Source: Psychrobacter urativorans (GTDB lineage: Bacteria; Pseudomonadota; Gammaproteobacteria; Pseudomonadales; Moraxellaceae). Taken from it: a stretch of 64,000 bases of DNA. The position numbers and the translations under genes are program-made. Of this stretch, positions 25,643 through 36,596 are shown one piece after another (within the stretch, counting starts at the first letter, position 1; every line of letters begins with the position of its first letter). The notes below the pieces were generated by a model, which ran no database searches, had not been told where the DNA came from, and saw only the letters and a program-made list of their open reading frames with translations. Location: contig NZ_CAJHBR010000001.1 of NCBI RefSeq assembly GCF_904846695.1, forward strand, positions 248,001 to 312,000, in the 5' to 3' direction.

Positions 25643-27130
25643 ATGCAAAGAAAAGTCTTAGGAATATGTCTAGCCATTGCACTGCTTGAAGGCTTTGCTG
25701 GTCTCGGTATTGAGATATATGCGATTAGAATATCAGCGACTTATATCGGCTCATCTATCTCTATCACTGGTGTGATCTTGGCTATGGCGTTGATTGCGAT
25801 AGCCGTTGGTTATTGGTACGGCGGGCGTTTATCACAAGATATCAAGACGCCGAGGCAAGCCTTATTAAAAGCGGGTCATGTATTGTCACTATCCGCCATC
25901 TCTCATGCTATTGCGTGTATAGTTCAATTGCCTTTATTAGCGGCTATGACTTTAAGTACTAGCAATCCTATTATAGCGGCTATGGGCGTAGGTTTATTGT
26001 TCGGCATCGGCCTAGCTTTTGGCTCAACCACCATTCCTCTGATTACCCAATTCTTAACTTTAAAATATCCAAATAGTGATGGCGTCGATGCGGGTAAAAA
26101 TGCTGGCATGATGGTAGCCATTACTACAGTTGGGAGCGTACTAGGCTCAACGCTAACGCCAATTTTATTATTGCCTTATATCGGTCTTATGAGCAGCTTG
26201 GCATTATTTATAACGGCACTAGCGCTAAGTGCTTATTTATGTACTAAGCTGGCTGTACAACTCTATAGTGATGATTATGCTAGTCAGCTGGCACCTAGGC
26301 AGAACTATCTTCTAGCGATATCAGCCGTTGTATTAACCGCCGCTTTTATATTTCTTAGCAAGGTAGATACTGGCTATCAGACCTCAACCGGGGCTTGGTT
26401 TATTAAACAGATCATTTATGAAGATAAGCTAGCTGTCACTATTACCGATAAACCAGGACAATCAACCAGTAGCTGCTGGATCTATTTAACTAAGAAGAAT
26501 TGTCATTGGTATGGCGAGATTACGGTAGCAGCTATCGAGCAAACTGCGCCTAGTACTTTAGTGTTCTTAGGCGGTGCAGGCATGGGAACGCCAAGTGAAG
26601 TTGCCCATCATAATCCTAAGATGGCGCTTACGGTTATTGATATCGATAAGGATTTGCCAGACATTATCGAAGAGCATTTTTTAAAAGCACCAATAGCAGA
26701 CAATATTGAATTCATCGGCGATGATGCTCGCGGCTATTTGACTCGTAATAGCGATGCTCGTTATGATTTTATGCTCATCGACGCCTTTCAAGGTCGTTAT
26801 GTGGCTAGCAATCTATACACCTTAGAAGCACTTAGCCAATTTAAAGAAAACAGTAAATATATCATGGCAAATATTATAGGGCAGCCGAATAGAGCGCATG
26901 GTTATACCCAAACCCTGTTTAGAAACTGGTATGAGGTGTTTGGGGATAGCGCTTATGTTCTAACTAAAAATGATAGCCCCAATCTACAAAATATTATGCT
27001 ATGTAATTTTGCCTGTCCTGGTAGCCAAAGGCTTGTGCAAGTTGACTATTTTAATAGGCGTCAAAAGGTGCATACGGATGACTTGCCAAGGCTGGATAGA
27101 TACTATTATCGATCTATTGAGATGAGCTAG
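25643..27130 (+). CDS. Membrane protein with C-terminal spermidine-synthase-like domain
   Basis: A 495-aa two-part protein. Residues 1 to about 245 contain roughly seven hydrophobic segments (for example GVILAMALIAIAVGYWYGG, AMGVGLLFGIGLAFG), resembling the membrane half of fused spermidine-synthase/transporter-like proteins. Residues 270-490 are a Rossmann methyltransferase-like domain: LVFLGGAGMGTPSEV in place of the GGGDG motif of SpeE, LTVIDIDKDLPDI as nucleotide-binding acidic strand, GDDARGYL, and DFMLIDAFQG where true aminopropyltransferases have DxxDP-like residues. These changes make a putrescine aminopropyltransferase unlikely (inference). It stands directly downstream of the pilins. 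Substrate unknown. Confidence 0.8.
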   Translation: MQRKVLGICLAIALLEGFAGLGIEIYAIRISATYIGSSISITGVILAMALIAIAVGYWYGGRLSQDIKTPRQALLKAGHVLSLSAISHAIACIVQLPLLAAMTLSTSNPIIAAMGVGLLFGIGLAFGSTTIPLITQFLTLKYPNSDGVDAGKNAGMMVAITTVGSVLGSTLTPILLLPYIGLMSSLALFITALALSAYLCTKLAVQLYSDDYASQLAPRQNYLLAISAVVLTAAFIFLSKVDTGYQTSTGAWFIKQIIYEDKLAVTITDKPGQSTSSCWIYLTKKNCHWYGEITVAAIEQTAPSTLVFLGGAGMGTPSEVAHHNPKMALTVIDIDKDLPDIIEEHFLKAPIADNIEFIGDDARGYLTRNSDARYDFMLIDAFQGRYVASNLYTLEALSQFKENSKYIMANIIGQPNRAHGYTQTLFRNWYEVFGDSAYVLTKNDSPNLQNIMLCNFACPGSQRLVQVDYFNRRQKVHTDDLPRLDRYYYRSIEMS

Positions 27131-27452
27131 GAAATAATAAACAATGGTGTCGTGTTCAACCATATCAATAAAAGCGCTGGTCTAAAAGACCCAGCCTACG
27201 GCAAGTCTATCTTGTCAATTAAGGCTACTTATACATATTGATTGATAGTAAATATCGTATTTTAAAGTACAAGAAATAAAGCTAAATAATATCGTATAGG
27301 CTGCCGCTTTAGCTCCGAAAACCCTTATGTAAAATCATAATTTTGCATAGTAGAAAATCACTTATAAGCTGAATGATAAGCTGTACCCTATTAAAAGACA
27401 TAAAAAAAGCTGGGTTAAAAAACCCAGCTTACGGTCTAAAATTTTGCTGCAA
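27131..27452. other. Convergent intergenic region with two related hairpins
   Basis: The region between the spermidine-synthase-like gene and fdxA holds two similar inverted repeats: 27175-27195 (GCTGGTCT ... AGACCCAGC) and 27407-27430 (AAGCTGGGTT / AACCCAGCTT). Both are followed by a TACGG sequence. Confidence 0.6.
27402..27430 (-). terminator. Terminator of fdxA
   Basis: On the minus strand the stem AAGCTGGGTT / AACCCAGCTT with a short T-rich loop is followed by a run of seven Ts, about 22 bp after the fdxA stop. Confidence 0.85.
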
Positions 27453-27776
27453 CTACTTCTCTAGATATTGAATCTTACCTTCAACACCATCCCACTTTTC
27501 GGCTTCTGGTAGTCCGGGAGTCATCTCAGTAATATTTGGCCACTTCTGTGCCAGCTCCGCATTGAGTTCAGTAAACATCTCCTGACCTTTAGGAACTTCA
27601 TCTTCTGAAAATATAGCATTAGCTGGGCATTCTGGCTCGCATAAGGCGCAGTCGATGCACTCATCAGGATCGATGACGAGGAAGTTCGGTCCTTCATAAA
27701 AGCAGTCCACCGGACAAACTTCCACGCAGTCGGTGTATTTGCAAAGGATGCAGTTATCTGTAACGACAAAGGTCAT
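27453..27776 (-). CDS. fdxA: 7Fe ferredoxin FdxA
   Basis: A small soluble electron carrier, 107 aa, with a [3Fe-4S] and a [4Fe-4S] cluster. Seen: [20 protein letters not shown] followed by CPVDCFYEG at the N-terminus, then the second cluster motif [12 protein letters not shown] at about residues 40-51, and the conserved tail [13 protein letters not shown]. Length and order match the Azotobacter FdI/FdxA class. AGGTAGCC upstream of the ATG serves as ribosome site. It lies 108 bp downstream of mutS on the same strand, an arrangement also seen in related gammaproteobacteria. Confidence 0.95.
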   Translation of the reverse strand: MTFVVTDNCILCKYTDCVEVCPVDCFYEGPNFLVIDPDECIDCALCEPECPANAIFSEDEVPKGQEMFTELNAELAQKWPNITEMTPGLPEAEKWDGVEGKIQYLEK

Positions 27777-27884
27777 GGTGTTGGCTACCTGTTATTGGTT
27801 CGGCTGAGTGCTGAATAGAGTGAAGAAAATTCACATAAAAATAAAACGTATTTTAGCGCTTTTACGCCACTTTAACAATTCCCT

Positions 27885-30800
27885 TTAACATCTAATGAGT
27901 TGCTTAAGCTTATAAAGTAAGTCGTGAGCTTGTTTGGGTGTTAAAGCGTCAGGATCAGTATTATCCAAAGTGCTATGCAATGCAAGTAGCTGATTATATT
28001 GATAATTAGTATCATCTAAAACAGCCTGCTGTGGGGTGTTGCTAGCTGTTTTTTGTTCGCTAAGCGCATAACTCTGCCGGCTTTGGTCATTTAGTGAATT
28101 AGCTAAGTCGTTTTTGTTATCAGCCGTCGCAACATGGATAGCTGCTTTAAGGGTTAATTTGTCAGTTGATTTATCGCTGTTATCAGTAACGGTTAAATTA
28201 TCAACTAAATAGCGTTTAGCATCGGCCAGTACTTCTGCTGGAATACCCGCCATTTTGGCGACATGGAGCCCAAAGCTGGAACTGGCTGCCCCATCTCGGA
28301 TTTGGTGTAATAGTAACAGTTGACCATCGACGTCACTAGCAGCGACGTGGACATTGCGAATACCGTTAGCTTGATCATTATAGCTAAGGTCAGCCAACTG
28401 GGTTAGCTCAAAGTAATGAGTAGCGAATAGCGTTAAGCAGCCTATAGCCAACAGCTTATTGACGCAAGCATGAGCAATGGCTAGACCATCGGTAGTGGCG
28501 GTTCCACGTCCGACTTCATCCATCAGTACTAAGGATTTATTAGTAGCTTGATTGAGGATATTAGCGGTTTCTATCATCTCTACCATAAAGGTAGATTTGC
28601 CACCAGCTAAGTCGTCAGCCGAGCCAATACGAGTAAAAATACGATCAATATCACCAATACGAGCGCTCGCTGCTGGTACAAAGCTACCGCAATGAGCGAG
28701 CAGCACTATCAGTGCCGTTTGGCGCATATAAGTTGATTTGCCGCCCATATTAGGGCCAGTAATCAGCAATAGCCGTTCAGTATGTCCATTATCATTATTG
28801 CTGGGGCTGCCAAGTCGACAGTCATTAGCTACAAAGCTACTGCTAAAATTTGTATCAATACTATTGAGACTAGTACTAGTTGGATTGAGCGCTGCTTCGA
28901 CTACTAAGTGGCGACCAGCAACGATATCAATACTGGTTTGGCTACTGCTACTGCTATTGTAGTTGCTGTTAGTGTGGCTATGAAGCTGGTTTTGGCTTAT
29001 TGCTTGCTGATCAAAATTAATTTGGTTTTGCTGATTGCTAGCTGTGCTGTTTTTAAGAGCTACTGACTTATCTAAAGAGTCGTTAGTCATCAGCGGACGT
29101 TGCCAATTATAAGTACAAGCCAGTTGTGCCCAATTGGTTAACACATCTAGTTGGGCAAGAGCAGCACTTAACTGCTGTAGTGGTGCTAGATTAGTGTTTA
29201 AAGTAATCAGCAGCTGCTGATAAAGCTCCTTTTCTCGAGCTAACGCTAAGGTTTGCGCCTCTAGATACTCAGTTTCGACCTCTTTAAGTTCATCAGTAAT
29301 GAAGCGCTCGCTATTCTTTAGCGTTTGCCGACGAATAAAGTGAGCAGGTGCATGCTGAGCCTGCATTTTTGGCAGTTCAAAATAAAAACCACTGACTCTA
29401 TTAAAACCAACTTTTAAGCTAGTCAATTGATGAGATTGACGCTGTTGCTCGACCATCTCATCAAGAGTAGTCTGAATATTATCATGCAGATGGCTTAAGC
29501 GATCAAACTCCTCATCAAAACCTATTGCCAACATACCCCCATCACGAATATGAGCAGGTGGCTCAACGAGGATAGCGCGCTCAATCAGATCCGCAGTCTG
29601 TTGCAGGACTGGCAGCTGTGCAGGCAATTGCTGAATTAGGCTAGTTAATAGGCAGCTGTGTCGACTAGTAGACTCAGGGTTTAGCTCAATAGTACTAAGT
29701 AGCACGCTCAACGGCTCACAATTAGCAATGCCATCAGCCAGCTTGCGTAAGTCTCGTGGTTTCGCACTCATCAAGGCGATACGACTACTGATGCGCTCAA
29801 TATCACCGATACTGTTTAAAGTTTGCCGCAGGTTTTGTACCAAAGACGGAGCTGCTTTACCCCTAATATTCGACGGCTTATCGTTGCTCAAAGCCTGTTG
29901 GTTTTTTAGCAAGCTAGTAATAGCTTCTAAACGCTGATTGATCCGGCTATGTTGCCGCAATGGCCGTTGCATTTGTTGGACTAATAGACGTCGACCCATT
30001 GGGGTTTTACAGTGATTGACTACTGATATAAGTGAAGTCCCATTGACACTGACTGGGCTAAATAGCTCCAAGTTTTGCTGACTGTTGGCATCGATAATTA
30101 AATAGTCATCATGGTGCTCAACAATCAGCTGATTCACTTGTGGCACATGACGTTGCTGAGTCTGTCTAGCATAGTGTATAAGGGCGGCGCAGCTAGTCTG
30201 CGATAGCGGCGCATCGAGGATACCTAGCCCATCAAGGCGCTGTACATCGAACTGTTGGCACAGAGTCGTTGCGGCATGATCTCGATAAAAGTCATTAGCT
30301 GCCACTTCGATGATTGGACAGTCAAGATGACTGCGTAACCACAGCATCCACTCTTCGCCGACCCTGTCAATTAGGGCTTCACTGACGATACATTCGCTAG
30401 GGGCAAAACGAGCTATCACCGTTAGCATTTGCTGTTGTAAGTCTTTAACGCTGTCAGTAGTAGTGCTGATGGTTGATAGTGAGCTTAAGGTTTGGGTAGT
30501 TAAGGTTCCTGCGGCTAAGTCCAGCTGACTGATAGCGGCTTGCCATAATCGCTTGCTGCCTGCTTTTGAGGCAGGTGCTGCAATATCAATAGCCACTACA
30601 GTAGGTCGATGATTAGGGGCTATCAAAGCGTCATCAGTGATAGTGCCAGCAGTAAGCGTTTTGACTACCTCACGACGCATGATACCAGTAGGTTTATTGG
30701 CTGGGTTCGCTGAGTCTGTAGCGCTATCTTTATTAGCGTATTGCGACTGCTGTTTGTTACTTTTAGCACCCATAGTAGGGAGTTGGCTAGGGGCAGATTC

Positions 30801-31187
30801 GTCGATTTGCTCGCAGACTACTACGGTTTGTCCTGCAGCAATTAGCCTCGCCATATAACTGTCAGCGGCGTGAAATGGCATGCCAGCCATAGCGATAGTA
30901 TGCCCAGCTTTATCAGTACCACGGCGAGTTAAGGTGATGTCTAGAATTTGCGCAGCACGTTTAGCATCCTCAAAAAACAACTCGTAAAAGTCGCCCATCC
31001 GATATAATAATAACGCTTGTGGATAGTTGGCTTTCATCGTCAGATACTGCACCATCATAGGGGTGTGATCGGCCAAGTCATAAATAGTATCACCGATAGT
31101 CAAACGCTTAGAGGCTGGGTTGTCTAAGGTATGGTCAGATAGCGAGTCTGATAAAAGTTTTTTTGGGGTAGCGGGTTTAACAGTCAT
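27885..31187 (-). CDS. mutS: DNA mismatch repair protein MutS
   Basis: Recognises mismatches and recruits MutL. Seen: the mismatch-binding N-domain with the Phe-x-Glu motif in [15 protein letters not shown], the core and clamp domains, the Walker [18 protein letters not shown] at about residue 812, [20 protein letters not shown] (Walker B) and [10 protein letters not shown]. At 1100 aa it is about 245 residues longer than E. coli MutS. The extra length is in Ser/Asn/Gln-rich inserts: one between N-terminal beta strands (about 139-170), one just before the ATPase domain (about 700-790) and one near the C-terminus (about 1000-1060). All catalytic motifs are intact, so it should be functional. 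It starts at an ATG with AGAAGAGA upstream and is divergent from secA. Confidence 0.96.
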   Translation of the reverse strand: MTVKPATPKKLLSDSLSDHTLDNPASKRLTIGDTIYDLADHTPMMVQYLTMKANYPQALLLYRMGDFYELFFEDAKRAAQILDITLTRRGTDKAGHTIAMAGMPFHAADSYMARLIAAGQTVVVCEQIDESAPSQLPTMGAKSNKQQSQYANKDSATDSANPANKPTGIMRREVVKTLTAGTITDDALIAPNHRPTVVAIDIAAPASKAGSKRLWQAAISQLDLAAGTLTTQTLSSLSTISTTTDSVKDLQQQMLTVIARFAPSECIVSEALIDRVGEEWMLWLRSHLDCPIIEVAANDFYRDHAATTLCQQFDVQRLDGLGILDAPLSQTSCAALIHYARQTQQRHVPQVNQLIVEHHDDYLIIDANSQQNLELFSPVSVNGTSLISVVNHCKTPMGRRLLVQQMQRPLRQHSRINQRLEAITSLLKNQQALSNDKPSNIRGKAAPSLVQNLRQTLNSIGDIERISSRIALMSAKPRDLRKLADGIANCEPLSVLLSTIELNPESTSRHSCLLTSLIQQLPAQLPVLQQTADLIERAILVEPPAHIRDGGMLAIGFDEEFDRLSHLHDNIQTTLDEMVEQQRQSHQLTSLKVGFNRVSGFYFELPKMQAQHAPAHFIRRQTLKNSERFITDELKEVETEYLEAQTLALAREKELYQQLLITLNTNLAPLQQLSAALAQLDVLTNWAQLACTYNWQRPLMTNDSLDKSVALKNSTASNQQNQINFDQQAISQNQLHSHTNSNYNSSSSSQTSIDIVAGRHLVVEAALNPTSTSLNSIDTNFSSSFVANDCRLGSPSNNDNGHTERLLLITGPNMGGKSTYMRQTALIVLLAHCGSFVPAASARIGDIDRIFTRIGSADDLAGGKSTFMVEMIETANILNQATNKSLVLMDEVGRGTATTDGLAIAHACVNKLLAIGCLTLFATHYFELTQLADLSYNDQANGIRNVHVAASDVDGQLLLLHQIRDGAASSSFGLHVAKMAGIPAEVLADAKRYLVDNLTVTDNSDKSTDKLTLKAAIHVATADNKNDLANSLNDQSRQSYALSEQKTASNTPQQAVLDDTNYQYNQLLALHSTLDNTDPDALTPKQAHDLLYKLKQLIRC

Positions 31188-31680
31188 GCACAGTCTCTTC
31201 TATTTCTAATAAGGGTGTTCTAACAAGGTAGATTTGAACATCCTTAGATCGTTTATTTGTTGCTATTGAAAAAATAGTTTTACTAGGTAAGGGCAAGTGT
31301 GGAAGTAAATAAGCGACTAAGTAAAGCTGTAAATTGATAATAATAAAAGCTATTTTAACATGCCTAAGTGCTAATTCGCCTCAGCAAATATCTACTTATT
31401 GCCCTTGTATCCAACAGCATCATAACCATATATAATGTCGGCATCCTTAATAGACGGCTAGTCAGGTGATTATCTGGTTAGCCAGTTGACGAATATTAAT
31501 CAAATAATGATTGTCAGTTACCAACGGTCAAACGGGCAAGTAGCACTAATAATACCAGTAATGATAGTCAAGCAAGCTACCCTGCTAATAATAGTCGAAT
31601 AACGACAGTGATAATAAAACAGCGGGCTCAGCTTCGACTACTGAACGTTAATCATCAAATATTCTTATAGGTTAAAAATT
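31188..31680. other. Divergent intergenic region of mutS and secA
   Basis: 493 bp without a gene; no SecM-like arrest ORF was seen. A TATAAT hexamer (31431-31436, plus strand) could be the secA -10, with only a poor -35 upstream; that would give a leader of about 240 nt. Confidence 0.45.
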
Positions 31681-34488
31681 ATGTTATCAAAGATTGTAGG
31701 TAGTGTTGTTGGTACGAAGAATGACCGTGAACTAAAGCGCATGCGTCGAGTAGTCACCAAAATTAACGCTCATGAGGCTGCTACACAAGCCTTATCTGAT
31801 GAACAGCTACAACAGAAAACCGTGGAGTTCAAAGAGCGCTTCAAAAAAGGCGAGAGTTTAGATGCATTACTGCCAGAAGCTTTTGCGGTCTGCCGTGAAG
31901 CCTCGTTACGTATCACTGGCATGCGCCATTATGATGTGCAGCTAATCGGTGGTATCACCTTGCATGAAGGCAAGATCGCTGAAATGAAGACCGGTGAAGG
32001 TAAAACTTTGATGGCTACTTTAGCCATTTATCTAAATGGTATCAGTGGCAAAGGCGTCCATGTAGTCACAGTCAATGATTATCTAGCCGCTCGTGATGCC
32101 GACTTGAACCGTCCTTTATTTAACTTTTTGGGTCTAAAAGTTGGCGTTATCTACTCGCAGCAGTCTGGACAAGAAAAAGTCGACGCCTATCAAGCTGATA
32201 TCACTTATGGTACTAACAACGAGTATGGCTTCGATTACCTGCGCGATAATATGGTCTTTAGTTTAAAAGACAAAAAGCAACGTCCTTTAAACTATTGTAT
32301 CATCGATGAGATTGACTCTATCCTAATTGATGAAGCTCGTACGCCGCTGATTATCTCAGGCCAAGCCGAAGACTCATCACGAATGTATGCGCTGATCAAT
32401 AATATTATTCCGCTATTAGTACGCTCAAAAGATGAAGAGGCCAATAAGAATAATGAAGAAGAAGACTTCTGGATCGATGAAAAGAACCGTCAAATAGAAA
32501 TCAGCGAAAAAGGCTATGAAAAAATAGAGAGTTTTTTGATCGAAGTCGGTGAGTTAGGTCCTGAAGAAAGTCTCTACAGCCCTAGTCGATTACCCTTATT
32601 GGCTCACGTACAAGCTGCTATTCGTGCCCATCATATTTTTGTGAAAAACGTCCACTATATTGTTGATGATGGCGAAGTGGTCATTGTCGATGAAAACACT
32701 GGTCGTACTATGCCGGGCCGTCGCTGGTCAGAGGGTCTGCATCAAGCGGTTGAAGCCAAAGAAGGTGTTGAAATCCAAGCTGAGAACCAGACGCTAGCGA
32801 CTACTACTTTTCAGAACTTTTTCCGTCTCTATGACAAGTTATCGGGCATGACAGGTACTGCTGATACAGAAGCGGCAGAGTTTAAGTCAACTTATGATTT
32901 GGATGTAATTGTTATTCCAACTCATATGCCGATTGCACGGGTCGATCTAGATGATCAAATATTTTTGACTAAGCTGGGTAAATACCAAGGTATTATTCGT
33001 GAGATAAAAGAGATTCAAGCCAAAGGAGCGCCCGTACTAGTGGGTACTGCCACTATTGAGGCCAGTGAAGAATTATCGTATTTACTCGATCAAGAAGGTG
33101 TGAAACATAACGTTCTAAACGCAAAGCAACATGAGCGTGAAGCTGAAATCATTGCACAGGCCGGTAGTCCTAAGGCGGTCACTATCGCAACCAACATGGC
33201 CGGTCGTGGTACCGACATTATCTTAGGTGGTAACTGGCAGTCTTTCATTGAAGATCCTGAATCTGTCAGTCCAGAAGAGATGAAACGTCTAAGAGCTCAA
33301 TGGCAGATTAAGCATGACCAAGTAGTTGCGGCAGGCGGCCTACATATTATCGGTTCTGAGCGTCATGAATCACGTCGCATCGATAACCAATTGCGTGGTC
33401 GTGCCGGTCGTCAAGGAGATCCAGGTATGTCACGTTTCTTCCTATCATTAGAAGATGACTTGATGCGTATCTTTGCTGGTGATCGAGTAGTCAACATGAT
33501 GCGCGCCATGGGTCTAAAAGAGGACGAAGCTATTGAACATAAAATGGTGTCTAAATCTATTGAAAATGCGCAAGGTAAAGTTGAGAGTCGCGATTTTGAT
33601 GCGCGTAAAAATCTACTAAAATACGATGATGTTGCTAATGACCAGCGTAAAGTCATTTATGGTCAGCGTGATGACCTACTTGCCGAAACAGATCTTTTAG
33701 TCGCTATTGAAGTGATGACTAAAGAAGTTTATAACGCTATGATCAATCAGTTTATTCCACCAGGTTCAATCGATGATCAGTGGAATATCGATGGCTTAGA
33801 GGATGAGCTTGAAAACGAATTTAAGTTGTATATGCCGATTAACGATTGGTTAGATCAAGATCGTCGTCTCGATGAAGAAGGCTTGCGAGCAAAAATTGTT
33901 GAAACTGCGCTGGAGCACTATCATCAACGCCGTGAGCAAATGGGTGAGGAGAGCGCCGCTCAACTTGAGCGTCATTTTATGCTGCAAAGCTTAGATAAGC
34001 ATTGGAAAGAACATTTGACTCAAATGGATCAGTTGCGTAAAGGTATTCACTTACGTGGCTATGCGCAAAAGAACCCAGAGCAAGAATACAAGCGTGAATC
34101 GTTCGAGCTGTTCCAAATGATGCTCGCCGCTATCAAGTCAGAAACAGTACAAGATCTGTCGCGAGTGCATATTCCTAGCAAAGCAGAGTTAGAGGCACTA
34201 GAAGCCCAGCAACGTGCTGATCGTGAGCGTATGCAAATGCAATTCGAGCATACCGATACTAGTGGTATCAATGGCGAGGTTCAACAGTTAGCTGATACGA
34301 GCCAAGGTACTCAGCCTGCGCGTAATAACGGTAATATGAGCGTTAATCTTAGTGGTAGTGCTGCTACTGCCAATAATAATGTAGACAATGCTGAGCCAAA
34401 CCCTTATAGCCATATGAATGTTAGTCGTAATGCTCCTTGTCCTTGTGGATCAAACCTTAAGTATAAACAGTGTCACGGTAAGATTTAG
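31681..34488 (+). CDS. secA: Protein translocase ATPase SecA
   Basis: The motor driving preproteins through SecYEG. Seen: the N-terminal [15 protein letters not shown], Walker [15 protein letters not shown] near residue 104, the DEID box in [20 protein letters not shown], the helicase motif [33 protein letters not shown] and the C-terminal zinc-binding SEC-C tail [17 protein letters not shown]. The 935 aa are typical, with an Asn/Gly/Thr-rich spacer (about 860-910) before the zinc tail. The ribosome site AGGTTAAAAATT is modest. It is followed by a strong terminator. Confidence 0.97.
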   Translation: MLSKIVGSVVGTKNDRELKRMRRVVTKINAHEAATQALSDEQLQQKTVEFKERFKKGESLDALLPEAFAVCREASLRITGMRHYDVQLIGGITLHEGKIAEMKTGEGKTLMATLAIYLNGISGKGVHVVTVNDYLAARDADLNRPLFNFLGLKVGVIYSQQSGQEKVDAYQADITYGTNNEYGFDYLRDNMVFSLKDKKQRPLNYCIIDEIDSILIDEARTPLIISGQAEDSSRMYALINNIIPLLVRSKDEEANKNNEEEDFWIDEKNRQIEISEKGYEKIESFLIEVGELGPEESLYSPSRLPLLAHVQAAIRAHHIFVKNVHYIVDDGEVVIVDENTGRTMPGRRWSEGLHQAVEAKEGVEIQAENQTLATTTFQNFFRLYDKLSGMTGTADTEAAEFKSTYDLDVIVIPTHMPIARVDLDDQIFLTKLGKYQGIIREIKEIQAKGAPVLVGTATIEASEELSYLLDQEGVKHNVLNAKQHEREAEIIAQAGSPKAVTIATNMAGRGTDIILGGNWQSFIEDPESVSPEEMKRLRAQWQIKHDQVVAAGGLHIIGSERHESRRIDNQLRGRAGRQGDPGMSRFFLSLEDDLMRIFAGDRVVNMMRAMGLKEDEAIEHKMVSKSIENAQGKVESRDFDARKNLLKYDDVANDQRKVIYGQRDDLLAETDLLVAIEVMTKEVYNAMINQFIPPGSIDDQWNIDGLEDELENEFKLYMPINDWLDQDRRLDEEGLRAKIVETALEHYHQRREQMGEESAAQLERHFMLQSLDKHWKEHLTQMDQLRKGIHLRGYAQKNPEQEYKRESFELFQMMLAAIKSETVQDLSRVHIPSKAELEALEAQQRADRERMQMQFEHTDTSGINGEVQQLADTSQGTQPARNNGNMSVNLSGSAATANNNVDNAEPNPYSHMNVSRNAPCPCGSNLKYKQCHGKI

Positions 34489-34540
34489 TAGATAGTGCCT
34501 TTAGCATCATAAGTTAACAACGTTACTGCTGATTATATAG

Positions 34541-34575
34541 TGTCCATTGCTAATAATAGTGATGGGCATTTTTTT
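34541..34575 (+). terminator. Terminator of secA
   Basis: TGTCCATTGCTA (34541-34552) pairs with TAGTGATGGGCA (34557-34568), including some G-U pairs, followed by T7. Confidence 0.85.
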
Positions 34576-34704
34576 GTTTAGCGAGTGGGCAATCTACTGT
34601 ATAGTTATTTGGGGCGTGTTAAACAATCATTGCTTACAAATTGCAAGTAGGCGTTAATAGTTGGACACGCTATAGTATTTAGCCTATCAATGTAGGAGTA
34701 GGAT

Positions 34705-35238
34705 ATGAATTTAGCATCACTAAAAAAAATCCGGTCGTCTGTTGTTACTGCGGGTTTATTAGCTAGTATGATCAGCATTAGCGCTTGTCAGCAACAGCCA
34801 GAACCAGAAGCAAGCTTAGAAAATGATATTAATGCTGAACAGCCAGTACCTATGTCTGCAGATCCTGCAGAGCCAAATGATATAGTGGTGGCGGCTGATG
34901 ATGCCCCAGAAAGTGAAGTGGCGGATGACACTATCGCTTCAGTGAATACTGGCGTTACTCAAATGGTCTATTTATGCTCACCTGAGCTTAAAGTACAAGC
35001 AACTTATAAAGATGAAGAAAACTCGGTAGTGCTAGTGACTAATAAAGGGACAGTTAGTTTAGAGCAGACTAACGAAGGTTCTAATCCTGAAGTGTTTGAA
35101 GGTGCGACAGCAATGGATGGTACGCAAGGATTTGTACAGTGGCGAGTCGCTCATACCGAACGTGAAACTGGCGTAATACGTACTGCAGGTGCCGATGCAT
35201 CCAAAGTTGAAACTTACCAGTGTAATAAATCTGGCTAA
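34705..35238 (+). CDS. Lipoprotein with MliC-like C-terminal domain
   Basis: A 177-aa predicted lipoprotein. Seen: a type II signal peptide with lipobox ISIS-AC (SMISISACQQ, Cys at about 28), an acidic Glu/Asp/Pro-rich linker (about 29-85), then a C-terminal region starting VYLCSPELKVQATYKDEE with VLVTNKGTVSLEQTNEG and a final Cys (YQCNKSG). This order (Y-x-C, V-x-V/A-x-Y, alternating hydrophobics) resembles the MliC/PliC lysozyme-inhibitor fold; an exact family search would be needed to confirm it. The ATG follows GTAGGAGTAGGAT. Single gene between secA and DUF2382 genes, with its own terminator. Confidence 0.75.
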   Translation: MNLASLKKIRSSVVTAGLLASMISISACQQQPEPEASLENDINAEQPVPMSADPAEPNDIVVAADDAPESEVADDTIASVNTGVTQMVYLCSPELKVQATYKDEENSVVLVTNKGTVSLEQTNEGSNPEVFEGATAMDGTQGFVQWRVAHTERETGVIRTAGADASKVETYQCNKSG

Positions 35239-35291
35239 TTACAAGTTTAATAGCTTATTGAGTTTCTAAGAGTACCTCAATAATTAGCAAT

Positions 35292-35319
35292 AAAAAAGCA
35301 ACGTAATCGTTGCTTTTTT
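35292..35319. terminator. Bidirectional terminator
   Basis: The stem GCAACG / CGTTGC with loop TAAT is flanked by A6 on the left and T7 on the right, so it can serve the lipoprotein gene (+) and the DUF2382 gene (-). Confidence 0.85.
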
Positions 35320-35437
35320 ATTGGCATTTTTTAGGATCAAGGGTTACAACTAGGGCTATCCTAGAATTCAAAGCTTGTAGCTAAAAATATAGATCATAGG
35401 AGTAAATACTGGTGATCTTAACTACTTAGCATCGTGA

Positions 35438-36061
35438 CTACTTAGTAAGAGGGGTATTGTTATGATCCAAGAACCCTTCTTCACGGACATCAAGCTCTTC
35501 ATGTTTCAATTCAATAGCTATATTATCGACATGAGTATGAACACTCTTGCTAATAGCAACTTCCTGAATGGCATAAGTTTCTTTGGTGATAGTAGCCACT
35601 TGACGAGAGATGATAATTTCAATAGGAGCATCACCGATGGTGACTTGCTTATCATTTATCGTTACTACGGCATTACTAGCTAATGAAGGCTCCACATGGC
35701 GTAAGATGTCTTTATCGTCGTAGCTGCCTGATAACAGATCTTGACTCTCAGCGTCATGATACTCAGTTTGCACAGTAATATATTCTTCAATCAACTCAAT
35801 AGGCACTTCAATAGTTTTAGTGCGAGTATGCTTAGTCACAGTGACTCGGCCAATATCTAAGCGCTCTTTATTAACTATTGGACGCTCTTCTAAAAGTTCT
35901 AGATAACCATCACCAGTGTTCATAGCCATTTTTGCTTTGTCTGCAGCATAGTCAGGTGCTGGCAGTTTATTATCAGCGCTTCTATCAGTAAGCATAGCGT
36001 TGTTATCAGCATCGGTAGGGGATAGAGTAGGATGCTCGTTTAGATTATTATTGATAGTCAT
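35438..36061 (-). CDS. DUF2382 (YsnF/AvaK-type) protein
   Basis: A 207-aa cytosolic protein (no signal). Seen: LELLEERPIVNKERLDIGRV and TVTKHTRTKTIEVPIELIEE, the charged repeat typical of DUF2382, followed by EITISRQ-like and IQEVAISKSVHTHVDNIAIE segments. Proteins of this class are stress- or envelope-associated in several bacteria (weak family knowledge); the molecular function is unknown. It shares the repeat with the larger gene 536 bp upstream on the same strand, of which it may be a partial paralogue lacking the PRC-barrel. The ATG has AAGGATT upstream. Its promoter region contains a 147-bp tandem duplication. Confidence 0.85.
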   Translation of the reverse strand: MTINNNLNEHPTLSPTDADNNAMLTDRSADNKLPAPDYAADKAKMAMNTGDGYLELLEERPIVNKERLDIGRVTVTKHTRTKTIEVPIELIEEYITVQTEYHDAESQDLLSGSYDDKDILRHVEPSLASNAVVTINDKQVTIGDAPIEIIISRQVATITKETYAIQEVAISKSVHTHVDNIAIELKHEELDVREEGFLDHNNTPLTK

Positions 36062-36140
36062 TATTCAAATCCTTATGGTTAGTATATTTTTTATAGTCGG
36101 TACAGTATCGTTATCAAAGAGCTTTTATTATTAATACTAA

Positions 36141-36434
36141 TATTATTAATACCAGTAATGCTATAGATAAAAATTATTAATAGAAAATAAAATAAGCGCT
36201 AAGATAAAAATTTTTGTCAAAATTAATGCTATGCATTTGCAAAGATTAAAGTTGCTGAATAACTTAGTTGACCACTCAATTTAGTATAATTATTCATACT
36301 AGTATTATTGCAGATATAAATTATTAATAGAAAATAAAATTAGCGCTAAGGTAAAAATCTTTATCAAAGTTAAGGCTATGCCTTGGTAAAGACTAAAGGT
36401 ATTGAGCAACTTAGTTGACTACTCAACTTAGCAT
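36141..36434. repeat. 147-bp direct tandem duplication, two diverged copies
   Basis: Copy A at about 36141-36287 and copy B at about 36288-36434 align without gaps over most of their length at an offset of 147 bp, roughly 80 percent identical by eye. Landmarks include TATTAATAGAAAATAAAAT, AGCGCTAAG and ACTTAGTTGAC in both. Confidence 0.85.
36413..36428. promoter_or_regulatory. Inverted repeat, possible operator
   Basis: AGTTGA-CTAC-TCAACT is a perfect 6-bp-arm palindrome with a 4-bp spacer in repeat copy B; the corresponding site in copy A is degenerate at one end. It lies upstream of the DUF2382 gene. Confidence 0.4.
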
Positions 36435-36470
36435 AGATTACTGCAAAGAATTACATTATGAGTCTGACAC

Positions 36471-36497
36471 AAAAAAAGACCAGAGACAGGCTCTGGC
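36471..36497 (-). terminator. Terminator of the PRC-barrel/DUF2382 gene
   Basis: On the minus strand the stem CCAGAG / CTCTGG with a 5-base loop is followed by TCTTTTTTT, about 100 bp after the stop. Confidence 0.8.
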
Positions 36498-36596
36498 CTT
36501 AATTTGCTAAGTAATATAAGTAACAGTACTTACTAATAACTGTACTTAACGGTTAACAGTCTAATAAAATAAATTAGGCAGCTAACCTTTAGCTTA

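Larger units (their letters stand above)
36062..36470. other. Repeat-bearing intergenic region upstream of the DUF2382 gene
   Basis: AT-rich, no gene. Two tandem 147-bp copies occupy most of it; they precede the 35438-36061 gene on the minus strand. Confidence 0.7.
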
